Assembly (NCBI GenBank): GCA_023266475.1
Contig: JAHFQA010000008.1
Span: forward strand, 1 to 35,166
Direction of reading: 5' to 3'
DNA: 35,166 nt
DNA from: Candidatus Woesearchaeota archaeon
Lineage (GTDB): Archaea > Nanobdellota > Nanobdellia > Woesearchaeales > GW2011-AR4
Shown: positions 16,394 through 25,414 of the stretch, in pieces
How the letters are laid out: each line of letters begins with the position of its first letter
Numbering within the stretch: the stretch's first letter is position 1
The notes under the pieces: generated by a model
The model's input: only the letters and a program-made list of their open reading frames with translations
Told to the model about the DNA's origin: nothing
The model's database searches: none
Translations under genes and position numbers: made by a program

Positions 16394-16408
16394 AAATCCA
16401 TTAACGAT
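16394..16408 (+). repeat. 15-mer shared with the rpe upstream region
   Basis: AAATCCATTAACGAT here is identical to 29541-29555. Both are upstream of central-carbon genes (ppsA and rpe) on the same strand, so a shared regulatory site is possible. Confidence 0.3.
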
Positions 16409-16496
16409 TAATTTCAGAATGAGGACTAATAACTAATAATAATAAATGAATATAAGATACATTGGACAAAATAAATATATTCAAAAATCAGAAACC

Positions 16497-16538
16497 TTTA
16501 TATAAATATGAGTTTAAAACAACGACTTGAGAGGTGAT
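16497..16538 (+). promoter_or_regulatory. ppsA TATA box and ribosome binding site
   Basis: TTTATATAAATA (16497-16508) is a good TATA box. GAGGTGAT (16531-16538) is a near-perfect archaeal Shine-Dalgarno, 6 nt before TTG 16545. It argues for that TTG rather than TTG 16527, which would lie upstream of it. Confidence 0.65.
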
Positions 16539-16544
16539 ATTGTT

Positions 16545-19500
16545 TTGCGCAAAGACAAGAAGTTTATTCTATGGTTTAATGAGCTTGAATTAGAAGATGT
16601 CCCTATTGTTGGCGGCAAGAACGCCTCTTTGGGAGAGATGTATAGGAATCTGACAAAGAAGGGCGTCAAGGTTCCAAATGGATTTGCGTTGACGGCGTAT
16701 GCCTATAATTATTTTCTTGAAAAAGCAAAAATAAAAGACGAGCTTAAGAAAATTCTAGAGGGATTGGACACTTCAAATATGAGAAATTTGTCTGAAAGGG
16801 GAAGAAAAGCAAGGGAAACAATCCTGAGAGCAGAATTTCCAAAAGAACTGAAAGATGAAATAGTATTTTCATATAAGAAATTATGCAGGCAATATGGAAC
16901 TAATACAGATGTGGCAGTCAGGAGTTCTGCGACAGCAGAGGATTTGCCTGATGCAAGCTTTGCAGGCCAGCAGGAAACTTACCTGAATATACGAGGAGAT
17001 CATGCCTTGCTGGAAGCAAGCAAGAAATGCATTGCATCCTTGTTTACAAACAGGGCTATCTCCTACAGGGTGGATAAGCACTTTGGCCATTTTAAGATTT
17101 CCTTGTCTGTAGGCGTTCAAAAAATGGTGAGAAGCGACAAGGCATGCTCAGGTGTAATGTTTTCAATAGACACAGAAACTGGTTTTAAGGAAGCTGTTCT
17201 AATCAATGGAGCCTATGGGTTGGGGGAAAATGTCGTGCAAGGCTCTGTTAATCCTGACCAGTTTTACGTATTCAAGCCGACTCTGAAAAAAGGCTACAAG
17301 CCTGTTATAAGCAAGAAGTTGGGCAGTAAGAAAATTAAAATGGTTTATAGCGAGCAAGGCTCTAAAACCACTACAGAAAATGTTGAAGTTCCATACAATG
17401 CGCGCTTTAAATTTGTTTTGAACGACAATGAAATTTTGAAGCTTGCAAAGTGGGCTTGCATTATTGAAGATTATTATTCACAAAAAGCCAAAAAATTCAA
17501 GCCAATGGACATGGAATGGGCGAAAGACGGCACTACAAATGAGCTTTTTATCGTGCAGGCCCGTCCTGAGACTGTGCAAAGCCAGAAAAACATGAATATT
17601 CTTGAAGAATATGTTCTGAAAGAAAAAGGAGCATTGATTATGACTGGATTAAGCGTCGGTAGAAAAATAGGAGCTGGAAAGTCCCATGTTATAAAAAACG
17701 TCAACGATATTGGAAATTTCAAAACTGGAGAAGTTCTGATAACAGAAAAAACAGACCCAGACTGGGAGCCCATAATGAAAATTGCTTCTGCAATCGTCAC
17801 AAACAAGGGTGGAAGAACTTGTTTTGCAGGAGATACAAAAATACTGACAAATAAGGGATTTATGGAGATTAAGGGCATATATGAAGACTATGAAGGGCTT
17901 ATGGTTCCTTCGTTAAACAGAGACACCCTTAAAATAGAATGGAAAAATATAAATGGTGTTATGAAAAGAAAAGCAAGCCTAATTGAAATTTCAGTTTCTC
18001 AAACTGGAAAGAGCAAGAATAATAAAATAAGACTTACCAATGACCACAAAGTATTAACATTATCTAATCGCAAGTTGATCTCTAAGGAAATTAATAAAAT
18101 ACTTTCTGATGGAGGACATCTGTTAGTTGCCCAGCATATTCCTAGTCCATTAATGTCCAGTAATAGAGAAATAAAGCTTGCATACATGCTTGGAGCGATT
18201 ATGACTGATGGTCATATCCATACGAGCAGGACACATGGAGAAATAACTTTTATACAGTCTCCAAAGGAATATAAAGAGAAGTTTATAGAAAAAATGCAGG
18301 AATTTGCTTTGGATATCTTTGGAAAAGGATTCAAAGTTTCTAAAAAGAGTGAAATTGGCGGCATTATAGAGGGAAGACAGATTATTGGAAGTGGAAATGC
18401 ATACAGATTATATAGCAAAGAAATGGCTTACGAATTTAAATCAAAAGTAGAATCAATAACTAAAACTCTAATCTATGCCGATGAAGAGTTAATTTTGAAT
18501 TTTCTGGGTGGAGTTATAGATGGTGATGGAACTTACAGTAAATCTTCAAACAGAATTAGTATTTACTGTTCCAAAAGAAATCTTATGGAAGCTATCATTA
18601 TATCCTGCTTAAGACTAAAAATTGTGCCGCAAATAACTCGAAATAGGAACATTTGGAACGTACAAATTGTGGAATCAGTTGAAAGATTGCTTAGTTATAC
18701 TAATAGGGTAAAAGGAAATTATAACAGAAAAACACACGGCACAAGATTTTTTTCATCAAGGCAATTATTGGGAGATATTGTCAAAAGAGTAAATTATAAA
18801 GGAAGAATTTTGACATATATCAGTAAAAATTTGCTTATAGATATTGAAAAAATTAAAAGGAACGTGATGCCGCTGTGTTCTGACGAAGTAAAAAAAGAAA
18901 TCCAAAAAATATACTTATCAGATACACGAATGCTAAGGACTAAATTCATTAGGGAAGTGGGTTTTGATGATGTTTATAATATCTCAGTGGAAGACAATTA
19001 CAATTACGTTGTTTTTACACAAGATTATAGTCCTTTATTAGTCAATAACTGCCATGCTGCAATCATAACGAGAGAGCTTGGAATTCCTGCGATTGTGGGT
19101 ACAGAGCACGGGACAGAGCTTGTCAAGACAGGAACAGATGTAACGGTGAGCTGCGCAGAAGGCGAAGTTGGAAAAGTTTACAAGGGAAAATTAAGATTTG
19201 AAATTCGCAAAGTTGATTTAAAGAAATTAAAAAGGTCCAAGACAGAAATAATGATGAATGTCGGCAATCCTGACCAAGCATTTGAATTTTCTTTCATACC
19301 AAACGATGGAGTTGGACTTGCAAGAGAGGAATTCATCATTAGCTCTTACATTAAAGTTCATCCATTGGCATTGCTGCACTATAGTAAATTGAAAGACAAG
19401 AATGTAAAAGCAATTATTGACGAATTGACTTTTGCCTACAAAAACAGGGTTGATTTTTTCATTGAAAAGCTTGCCCAAGGAGTTGCAATGATTGGGGCTG

Positions 19501-20189
19501 CTTTTTACCCAAAGGATGTGATTGTTAGGATGTCTGATTTCAAAAGCAATGAATATGCAAATTTGATTGGCGGTGCAGAATTTGAGCCAAAAGAAGAAAA
19601 CCCGATGATTGGATGGAGGGGTGCATCAAGATATTATACAGGAAATTATAGGGATGCATTTGCTCTTGAGTGCATGGCAATGAAAAAAGCGCGAGATGAA
19701 ATGGGATTAACTAACATAAAACTTATGATTCCGTTTTGCAGGACTATTGATGAAGGCAAAGCCGTTGTAGATGAAATGAAGAAGCATGGGCTTGTCCAAG
19801 GAAAAAATGGATTAAAAATTTATGTCATGTGCGAAATTCCTTCGAATGTTATTTTGGCTGATGACTTTGCGAAGATTTTTGACGGATTTTCAATTGGAAG
19901 CAATGACTTGACTCAGCTGACACTTGGGTTGGATAGGGATTCGGAATTGGTCAGCAGGTTGTATGACGAGAGGAATCCGGCTGTGAAGAGAATGATTTAT
20001 GAAGTTATTCACAAAGCGAAGAGAAATAAGACAAAAATCGGCTACTGTGGCCAAGGAGCTTCAGATAAGGAGGATTTTGCATTATTTTTGGTCCAGTGTG
20101 GAATAGACAGTATATCACTAAATCCTGATACTGTTCTTAAAACTACACTGAAAATAACAGAAATGGAAAAGAGATTGAAAAAGAAATAA
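16545..20189 (+). CDS. ppsA: Phosphoenolpyruvate synthase precursor, containing an intein
   Basis: 1214 codons from TTG 16545; extein about 804 aa, usual for PpsA. The N-terminal ATP-binding domain has VGGKNASLGEMYRNL and AVRSSATAEDLPDASFAGQQ. The mobile domain is GGRT|CHAAIITRELGIPAIVG, whose His takes the phosphate; the intein splits it just before CHAA. The C-terminal TIM barrel has IGWRGASRYY, MCEIPSNVILADDF, FSIGSNDLTQLTLGLDRDS and GYCGQGASD with the catalytic Cys. It makes PEP from pyruvate and ATP and suggests gluconeogenic or anaplerotic flux. It is a single gene with its own promoter and Shine-Dalgarno. The protein is inactive until the intein is spliced out, as the insertion breaks the active-site motif. 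Confidence 0.96.
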   Translation: MRKDKKFILWFNELELEDVPIVGGKNASLGEMYRNLTKKGVKVPNGFALTAYAYNYFLEKAKIKDELKKILEGLDTSNMRNLSERGRKARETILRAEFPKELKDEIVFSYKKLCRQYGTNTDVAVRSSATAEDLPDASFAGQQETYLNIRGDHALLEASKKCIASLFTNRAISYRVDKHFGHFKISLSVGVQKMVRSDKACSGVMFSIDTETGFKEAVLINGAYGLGENVVQGSVNPDQFYVFKPTLKKGYKPVISKKLGSKKIKMVYSEQGSKTTTENVEVPYNARFKFVLNDNEILKLAKWACIIEDYYSQKAKKFKPMDMEWAKDGTTNELFIVQARPETVQSQKNMNILEEYVLKEKGALIMTGLSVGRKIGAGKSHVIKNVNDIGNFKTGEVLITEKTDPDWEPIMKIASAIVTNKGGRTCFAGDTKILTNKGFMEIKGIYEDYEGLMVPSLNRDTLKIEWKNINGVMKRKASLIEISVSQTGKSKNNKIRLTNDHKVLTLSNRKLISKEINKILSDGGHLLVAQHIPSPLMSSNREIKLAYMLGAIMTDGHIHTSRTHGEITFIQSPKEYKEKFIEKMQEFALDIFGKGFKVSKKSEIGGIIEGRQIIGSGNAYRLYSKEMAYEFKSKVESITKTLIYADEELILNFLGGVIDGDGTYSKSSNRISIYCSKRNLMEAIIISCLRLKIVPQITRNRNIWNVQIVESVERLLSYTNRVKGNYNRKTHGTRFFSSRQLLGDIVKRVNYKGRILTYISKNLLIDIEKIKRNVMPLCSDEVKKEIQKIYLSDTRMLRTKFIREVGFDDVYNISVEDNYNYVVFTQDYSPLLVNNCHAAIITRELGIPAIVGTEHGTELVKTGTDVTVSCAEGEVGKVYKGKLRFEIRKVDLKKLKRSKTEIMMNVGNPDQAFEFSFIPNDGVGLAREEFIISSYIKVHPLALLHYSKLKDKNVKAIIDELTFAYKNRVDFFIEKLAQGVAMIGAAFYPKDVIVRMSDFKSNEYANLIGGAEFEPKEENPMIGWRGASRYYTGNYRDAFALECMAMKKARDEMGLTNIKLMIPFCRTIDEGKAVVDEMKKHGLVQGKNGLKIYVMCEIPSNVILADDFAKIFDGFSIGSNDLTQLTLGLDRDSELVSRLYDERNPAVKRMIYEVIHKAKRNKTKIGYCGQGASDKEDFALFLVQCGIDSISLNPDTVLKTTLKITEMEKRLKKK
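17820..19049 (+). other. Intein with LAGLIDADG homing endonuclease (in PEP synthase)
   Basis: 410 aa, in frame. It starts with Cys1 (CFAGDTKILTNKGFMEIKG, block A), has TNDH at about 73-76 (block B), and two LAGLIDADG-type motifs: MLGAIMTDG (about 123) and FLGGVIDGDG (about 228). Block F is VYNISVEDNYNYVVF. The C-terminal splice junction is LLVNN followed by Cys+1. The usual penultimate His is Asn here, which may slow C-terminal cleavage but occurs in other inteins. The endonuclease acidic residues are intact, so homing may still work. Inteins at this conserved PEP synthase site are known in other archaea. Confidence 0.93.
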
Positions 20190-20289
20190 ATTATTTTCTC
20201 TATCAAAAATAACAGAATTTGTTCATTTTAAATAATTTACAATATTGAATATTAATAAAAATCAAGATTTAACAGCGTTAAGTAATATA

Positions 20290-21405
20290 TCAATATATCT
20301 TCACAATCTTTCTTGTCAAGCTTCTGTGCACGTAAATAGAGAATTCTTTTTCAACATTCAATTTTGACTTTTTTAACAGCAATCTATGATTTACATAGCT
20401 TGGAAAGATAATAACCGCTTTTTTCTTCAGTTTCTTCCTTAAATTCTTTAAAAACAGCAGATAAAATTTTTCAAGGTTTTTAGTAAAGTTTTTTGTTTTG
20501 ATTTTTTTATTTATTCTGAATTTTTTCCAGTCTTTTTCATAAGATGCCATTGCATTTGAATTTAATCCATAAGGAAAGTCTGTAACAACATGATCAAATC
20601 TATCATTTATGTCAATTGCATTCTTATTCTTGATTTTAAAATTCTTAATTCCAAAATATTTTAGATTTACTTTGCAACCTTTTGCCATTATCTTGTTTAT
20701 GTCGTAGCCAATAGTTCTAATGTTCATTAATCCGGCTTCAATTAAAAATCCGCCAGTGCCGCAGAATGGGTCAAACAAAACCTCTGGCTTCTTTATTTCA
20801 CTAATGTTCACTAATGCCCTTGCAACTTTGGGCTGCAAAGAGCTGGGATGCGGAAATGGCCTAAGGTGCGCTTTTCTTTTTTCAAAGTTCTCTTTGTTTT
20901 CATAAACTAATAATCCACAATATACTTTACCGCTATAAAAAAACAATTCAATCTTCGTCTTTGGATTTTCAAGATTGACTTTTGGGCATTTAATAGAGCG
21001 CCAGATATATTTTGCCAAATACTTTTCTGAAAATTTGTTTGTTATTCTGTTTTTTGATATTTTTTTATTGTTTTGTTTAGTAACGGACTTATTCGTTATT
21101 GCGTCGTTATTATTATCATTAAAATCGCTTATTCTTAAACAAAAATTTTCCCTATAAACCGAATTCCAGTCAAATTTTTTCATTAAATCAGTCAAATTAC
21201 TAGCATTACATTCAAACAATAGTGCGTACATGCTTTTTGTTAATGCAAGCCTCTTAACTAAACTTTCCCGTAATTCCGATTCATTCTCTAAATTAATTAT
21301 GAATAATCTGCCACCATCTTCATAACCCTTAATATTGAACAAACTTAGAACTTCTTCCTTGCCCAAGTCAATGAAATCGCCAGACAACAACAAAATATAT
21401 TTCAT
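20290..21405 (-). CDS. Trm-G10-like tRNA guanosine N2-methyltransferase (THUMP-methylase, COG1041)
   Basis: 371 aa. An N-terminal region (about 1-165) corresponds to the ferredoxin-like/THUMP part. A SAM-dependent methylase follows: motif I FDPFCGTGGFLIEAGLM (about 217-233), then GYDIN, and motif IV DFPYG in place of the usual DPPYG. Family members methylate N2 of G10 in tRNA. It converges with ppsA. The DPPYG to DFPYG change keeps the Asp, second Pro and Tyr. The target base assignment is by family only. Confidence 0.85.
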   Translation of the reverse strand: MKYILLLSGDFIDLGKEEVLSLFNIKGYEDGGRLFIINLENESELRESLVKRLALTKSMYALLFECNASNLTDLMKKFDWNSVYRENFCLRISDFNDNNNDAITNKSVTKQNNKKISKNRITNKFSEKYLAKYIWRSIKCPKVNLENPKTKIELFFYSGKVYCGLLVYENKENFEKRKAHLRPFPHPSSLQPKVARALVNISEIKKPEVLFDPFCGTGGFLIEAGLMNIRTIGYDINKIMAKGCKVNLKYFGIKNFKIKNKNAIDINDRFDHVVTDFPYGLNSNAMASYEKDWKKFRINKKIKTKNFTKNLEKFYLLFLKNLRKKLKKKAVIIFPSYVNHRLLLKKSKLNVEKEFSIYVHRSLTRKIVKIY

Positions 21406-21440
21406 GAATATAGAAAATTAGGAATCATAATAAATTTATC

Positions 21441-22082
21441 TTACTTTTTCTTTTTTGTTTTCTTAGCTTCTTCTTTCCTTCCAAAGCCAAACAAAGAAAA
21501 TCCCTTGTAGCCCAAGAATATCAAAACCGCCAATGCAATTCCCAAAATAATAAACCTTGCCCAATCAGCAAGCTCGCTCCAGTAATTAGTCGTGCCATAT
21601 ATTATTGTCAGGACTCCTCCGCCAAATAATCCAGCGCTTACACTCATAATGCCCAAAATAGCTCCTACGATAATTGCAATAATTCCCACAATTCCGCTTA
21701 TAATGAAAACATTTCTGAAGTAAATGTTTCTTGCCTGATTATAATCTACATTGCATGATGTGCATTCTTTTGCCACTTGGCATCCTTTGTCGTCATATTC
21801 GTAAATCACGTCTTTATTTTTATCAGCGCATGACTTTCTAAACTTGTCATACTCAAGATTGGATTTTGCACATACACTTTGCTCAGGCTCCTTCATCCTG
21901 GCAGGGTATGGCTCAGCATAATAGCCGCCTTTTCCAGATACATAATCAATAGGAACTCCAATTTTGCAAAAATTCTCGTATTTGGGTTCCTTGTAGAAAG
22001 CCTTTATTCCAAATACAACAAAGAATACAAATATTACAGCAATGCTTATACCAAGTATAGTTTCCTTGATTTTGAAAGTCAT
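21441..22082 (-). CDS. Membrane protein with Cys-rich external loop
   Basis: 213 aa. TM1 is about 9-28. A loop of about 100 residues contains six cysteines (FCKIG, VCAKS, SCADK, GCQVAKECTSC). Two or three TM segments follow (about 126-150, 152-165 and 175-192), then a Lys-rich C-terminal tail (KKEEAKKTKKKK pattern) that is probably cytoplasmic. I recognise no family. It is divergent from the 107-aa HTH gene at 22174, so that regulator may control it. Conserved cysteines outside the membrane suggest disulfides or metal binding (inference). Confidence 0.65.
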   Translation of the reverse strand: MTFKIKETILGISIAVIFVFFVVFGIKAFYKEPKYENFCKIGVPIDYVSGKGGYYAEPYPARMKEPEQSVCAKSNLEYDKFRKSCADKNKDVIYEYDDKGCQVAKECTSCNVDYNQARNIYFRNVFIISGIVGIIAIIVGAILGIMSVSAGLFGGGVLTIIYGTTNYWSELADWARFIILGIALAVLIFLGYKGFSLFGFGRKEEAKKTKKKK

Positions 22083-22141
22083 ATAAACAATGAATGAACT
22101 GCAGTATAAATATTTATTTATTTTCTATATGGAAACAAAAA

Positions 22142-22152
22142 TTATATAAATA
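22142..22152 (+). promoter_or_regulatory. TATA box of leaderless HTH gene
   Basis: TTATATAAATA ends about 22 nt before ATG 22174, with its centre about 27 nt away. That spacing leaves no room for a leader. Confidence 0.55.
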
Positions 22153-22173
22153 AGTGAATAATTATAACATTTC

Positions 22174-22497
22174 ATGAAGAAAGGACGCCCAATTAAATCG
22201 GAGATCAGGCAGAATGTTGTTGAGATACTTCATTTTGTGCAGAAAGCTTATGGCTATGAAATCTATAAAATTTACACGGCAATATTTCCAAAAGTTACTT
22301 TGAGGAGCATTTATTATCATCTTAAGAAGGGAGTCGAGCTTGGCGAGTTTGTTGTAAACAAAATTGAAAGGGAAAAGGGGGATTATTCATGGGGTGGAGA
22401 AGCGGAGAAAATTTACTATGCCTTGGGCCCGAATTCAAAGCCAACAGGAAATGACAGGGTTAAGGAGTATGTTGAGAGCAAGCAGAAAAAGGAATGA
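22174..22497 (+). CDS. Small winged-helix (PadR-like) DNA-binding protein
   Basis: 107 aa. MKKGRPIKSEIRQNVVEIL opens the fold; AYGYEIYKIYTAIFP and LRSIYYHLKKGVELGEF form the HTH and wing approach, as in PadR-like regulators. A short C-terminal tail is basic and lacks the PadR dimerisation helix, so the assignment to PadR proper is uncertain. The gene is leaderless and divergent from the 213-aa membrane protein gene. Confidence 0.75.
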   Translation: MKKGRPIKSEIRQNVVEILHFVQKAYGYEIYKIYTAIFPKVTLRSIYYHLKKGVELGEFVVNKIEREKGDYSWGGEAEKIYYALGPNSKPTGNDRVKEYVESKQKKE

Positions 22498-22515
22498 TTG
22501 CAAAAAAAGAAATTC

Positions 22516-23685
22516 TTAAAATATCTTTCCAGCCAAAAATTTAATTCCAGGATAAAATATATTCAGCAAAAGAATTATAATGCAAAAAGCTGTAATTCTG
22601 CTGAAAATAACAAACGCCTTTTTTCTGTCTTTTATCATTTGCTGCAATGCTGTATTCATCATCCTGCCGCCGTCAATAGGGCCTAGTGGAAGCAAATTAA
22701 TTACGCCGATTCCTAGTGTTAGAATATAAACCCATTTAAAAAATTCTTCAACTAAGCTTAAAATTGCAAACCACAGCCTATAAATTATAGATGTATTTTT
22801 TTGCTTTACTTCATCCTTAAGGTTTGATATGCCCATGAGTGTTGTTCCATCCTTTTCCACTGTCTTAATTGTAAAAATTCCAGAAGTGGTTTTGATAGTC
22901 ACATCTTCTCCAGGTCTTGTATACTGGTATTCTTTCTGGAACTCTTCATGAGTCGTAATCTCTTTTCCATTAATGCCTATTATGATATCACCAGGTTTAA
23001 TCCCGGCTTTTTCAGCAGGAAGGTCCTTTAGTAGCCCACCAACTGAAAATCCAATTGGCTCTGTTAATGAATTCTTCAATGGAATAATCCCAGAAAGCAA
23101 AATAAAAACAACAACTGCAAGAATTATATTTGAGAATGAGCCGGCTGCAAAAACTGAATATTGTACAACAGGGTCTCTTTTTATAAACTCTTTTTCATCA
23201 GGCTCTACAAAAGCGCCCATTATCGGGCCGAAGAATAAAACTCCAGAGCTTTTAACCTTGATGTTATGGGCCCTTGCCACAACGCCATGTGAAAATTCGT
23301 GGATTACAACAATAACAAAAAGGGCAACCCATCCAATTACTAATGGAACAAATATGCCGCTGCCAGGTATCTGTATTCCAGGTATTACAGGCGAAACGCC
23401 AGAAACTGCATCCGGCTTTGTGATCAGGTTGTAAAGATTAAGTGTCAAGATTACAACTATAAAAACCATCGCAGAAAAGCCAATTCCAATCCCGCAATAC
23501 CCAAAAATTTGAATTATACTCCTGTACTTTGCTGCCAGCCTGTCCATCAGTTTTAAGCCGATTCTTGTTTTGTATAGGGCGATTATTTTTGCATGAAATT
23601 CAAATTTTTTTCTGTAAATGAACAAAAGAAGAATTATAATTCCATAAAACAGTAATGCATACTTATTTTCAGAGACAAAACTCAT
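22516..23685 (-). CDS. Site-2 protease family membrane metalloprotease (M50) with PDZ domain
   Basis: 389 aa. Several TM segments surround the zinc motif HEFSH (129-133, in VVIHEFSHGVVARAHN). A PDZ domain is at about 205-270 (GLLKDLPAEKAGIKPGDII). The second zinc-ligand motif is INLLPLGPIDGGRMMN near 340, with Asp as third ligand. It is an intramembrane protease that clips membrane-bound substrates such as anti-regulators. The start lies one base after the eL40 stop, so it is co-transcribed with aIF5A and eL40. Substrates are unknown; the many single-TM proteins in the window are possible ones. Confidence 0.93.
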   Translation of the reverse strand: MSFVSENKYALLFYGIIILLLFIYRKKFEFHAKIIALYKTRIGLKLMDRLAAKYRSIIQIFGYCGIGIGFSAMVFIVVILTLNLYNLITKPDAVSGVSPVIPGIQIPGSGIFVPLVIGWVALFVIVVIHEFSHGVVARAHNIKVKSSGVLFFGPIMGAFVEPDEKEFIKRDPVVQYSVFAAGSFSNIILAVVVFILLSGIIPLKNSLTEPIGFSVGGLLKDLPAEKAGIKPGDIIIGINGKEITTHEEFQKEYQYTRPGEDVTIKTTSGIFTIKTVEKDGTTLMGISNLKDEVKQKNTSIIYRLWFAILSLVEEFFKWVYILTLGIGVINLLPLGPIDGGRMMNTALQQMIKDRKKAFVIFSRITAFCIIILLLNIFYPGIKFLAGKIF

Positions 23686-23686
23686 T

Positions 23687-23848
23687 TTACTTCTTTCTGA
23701 CGGCTTTAAAAGCCCTGCTTCCGCACCTTCTGCAGCTTACTTTGCCTTGAATAATCTTAATATTAGGTGACTTGATTTTAGTTTTGCATTTCCTGCATAT
23801 AAACACATTCCTGAATTTCCTTACTTCAGCTTCATGAAACTTAACCAT
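23687..23848 (-). CDS. rpl40e: Large-subunit ribosomal protein eL40
   Basis: 53 aa, read directly. It starts MVKFHEAEVRKFRN and carries a CxxC pair (ICRKC, 18-21) and a second pair (SCRRC, 39-42) forming a zinc ribbon, then a basic tail. This matches archaeal L40e (FPEAEAR start, CxxC...CxxC), with a somewhat longer spacer between the pairs. The ATG follows the aIF5A stop with no gap. Confidence 0.9.
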   Translation of the reverse strand: MVKFHEAEVRKFRNVFICRKCKTKIKSPNIKIIQGKVSCRRCGSRAFKAVRKK

Positions 23849-24247
23849 TTAATCACTTCCCTTTGTTTGCTTCATAACTCTTTCATTTAAAATTGTCCAA
23901 TAAAGCACAGAAGAGCCTTCAGTGACTTGGCCTTTTAGTTCCTCTGGTATTTTCAAGTCAAAGGTCTCGTAGCTTTCTGAATCCATAACATTTACCGTAT
24001 CGCCTTTTACAGACAATACCTGTGCAGATCTTTTTTCAATAATCGGAACTTCAACATTGTCGTGCCCGGGCATCACAGCAATCCTTTTCTTGTCGTCAAC
24101 AAGCCCTACCGCAGATATCCTTACTTTTGTATGGCCGTGCTTTCCTGGCTTTGATATCTCTGTATCAACAACCTTGCAGGCTGCGCCGTCCAGAATAATG
24201 AAACTGCCTTTCTGAATCTGGTTGGCACCCATCATCTTTGTTGTCAT
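23849..24247 (-). CDS. Translation initiation factor aIF5A
   Basis: 132 aa. An N-terminal SH3-like domain carries the hypusine loop SKPGKHGHTK with the modified lysine at K36, followed by an OB-fold domain (about 72-132). It helps the ribosome through poly-proline and termination. A Shine-Dalgarno GGTGAT lies about 5 nt before the ATG, so this gene heads a led transcript: aIF5A, eL40, site-2 protease. The length is normal for the archaeal factor. Confidence 0.97.
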   Translation of the reverse strand: MTTKMMGANQIQKGSFIILDGAACKVVDTEISKPGKHGHTKVRISAVGLVDDKKRIAVMPGHDNVEVPIIEKRSAQVLSVKGDTVNVMDSESYETFDLKIPEELKGQVTEGSSVLYWTILNERVMKQTKGSD

Positions 24248-24330
24248 TAAATCACCCTGAATTCTTTTTTTAGAGATAAAGATTTGAAATGGATTGGCAA
24301 TTAATTTATAAAGATTGTGCTCAAGAATAA

Positions 24331-24540
24331 CTATTCCTTGACAGCTAGCTTAATGTCTACTGCCTTGACTGTTTTTCTTCCTGCGTGGACCGCAAGCTGG
24401 ATTGATTTAACTGCAATTTCGTTTGCAATCTCTTCAACTGCATTTTTCAGCGCCACTTTTGCTTTGTCAGAAACTCTTTCTGCTCCGCCTTGCTTTAGTA
24501 TCTTTTCCATTGCTGCCAAGGGCAGAAATTTATCGCTCAT
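24331..24540 (-). CDS. Archaeal histone
   Basis: 69 aa, a single histone fold: LPLAAMEKILKQGGAERVSD, then a long central helix (AKVALKNAVEEIANEIAVKS), then HAGRKTVKAVDIKLAVKE with the conserved R-K-T-V. It forms dimers and longer stacks that wrap DNA. AGGTGTT about 6 nt upstream is a plausible ribosome site. The usual DNA-contact residues are kept and there is no tail. Confidence 0.96.
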   Translation of the reverse strand: MSDKFLPLAAMEKILKQGGAERVSDKAKVALKNAVEEIANEIAVKSIQLAVHAGRKTVKAVDIKLAVKE

Positions 24541-24589
24541 TTGAACACCTATCTTAGGTTGATTTCATATATTATATAAAGTTTGTGGA

Positions 24590-25261
24590 TTAAAAACTTA
24601 AAATCGCCCTTCTCAAGCTGAAGCGATGCTTTCTTGCCAGTTTTGAAATCTCTTTTTCAATAAAATCTCTATTTTCAAACTTAGCTTCCATTCTCTTGAA
24701 TTCAGGGCTGTGGTGCAAGGTTCTTCCGTTCTTGTTTTCAAACTTGAATTTCTTATGCAGCATTTCATGATAGATTACATAATCCAAAAGCCCCTTTTCA
24801 ACATTTCTGAAGATAGTGCTAATTGTTATTGTATCATTTCCGTAAGTGTAACAACCGAGTTTGCTGGTTGAATCAGAGCCCCATTCTAGATTTGGCATGT
24901 CAATCAACCCATTGAAATAGGATTCATTTACTCGGTTGAACGATGCTTCCAGTATTTCATCAGTTTTTGTTTTTGGAACAGCAAGATGGACATTTTTCAT
25001 GAACAAATTGTAAAGTTCCATATTCATTGTTTTCTTTTTGTCGTGCAGGATTTTTACCAATAATTCCTGCATTAAGCCAATTTGAATCTCTTTGCTTATC
25101 TTTCTCCAGTTCTTGCTCAAATGAAAGGTTAGATTGTTGCCATATAGCTTGACATTGGCATTGTAGGGCTTGAATTTTCTAGAATACTTAAGAAAGAGAT
25201 TGTATTTTATTTCCTTTTCCGGATAAAGTTCCTGGAATGCTTCTGTTATTAGCTCTGACAT
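24590..25261 (-). CDS. SprT/YgjP-like metallopeptidase domain protein
   Basis: 223 aa. The zinc motif is HEMLH (165-169, in YVIYHEMLHKKF). A third ligand is likely in HHSPEFKRMEAKF (about 183-186), as in SprT/DUF45 (YgjP) proteins. The N-terminal half (1-110) is helical and charged and of no known family. SprT relatives act on DNA-protein crosslinks; whether that holds here is unknown. It lies between the aRF1 and histone genes on the same strand. Confidence 0.8.
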   Translation of the reverse strand: MSELITEAFQELYPEKEIKYNLFLKYSRKFKPYNANVKLYGNNLTFHLSKNWRKISKEIQIGLMQELLVKILHDKKKTMNMELYNLFMKNVHLAVPKTKTDEILEASFNRVNESYFNGLIDMPNLEWGSDSTSKLGCYTYGNDTITISTIFRNVEKGLLDYVIYHEMLHKKFKFENKNGRTLHHSPEFKRMEAKFENRDFIEKEISKLARKHRFSLRRAILSF

Positions 25262-25414
25262 TTTTATTTACCTTTTTTACCATATTATTTTTTAAAAGTT
25301 GTTTCTAATATTAATTTTGGGGTTTTTTAATGTGTTATTCTCTTTCTAATGTCAATAAACTACAACCCATATAACAAAAATCATAGAATTATAAATATAA
25401 CCTATTTATTAACC

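Noticed and set aside
16527-16544. Upstream TTG start of ppsA
   Set aside because: The Shine-Dalgarno GAGGTGAT lies downstream of it and points to TTG 16545.
17820-19049. Mobile intron rather than intein in ppsA
   Set aside because: The insert is fully in frame and has Cys1, TxxH, LAGLIDADG and terminal Asn followed by Cys, as an intein does.
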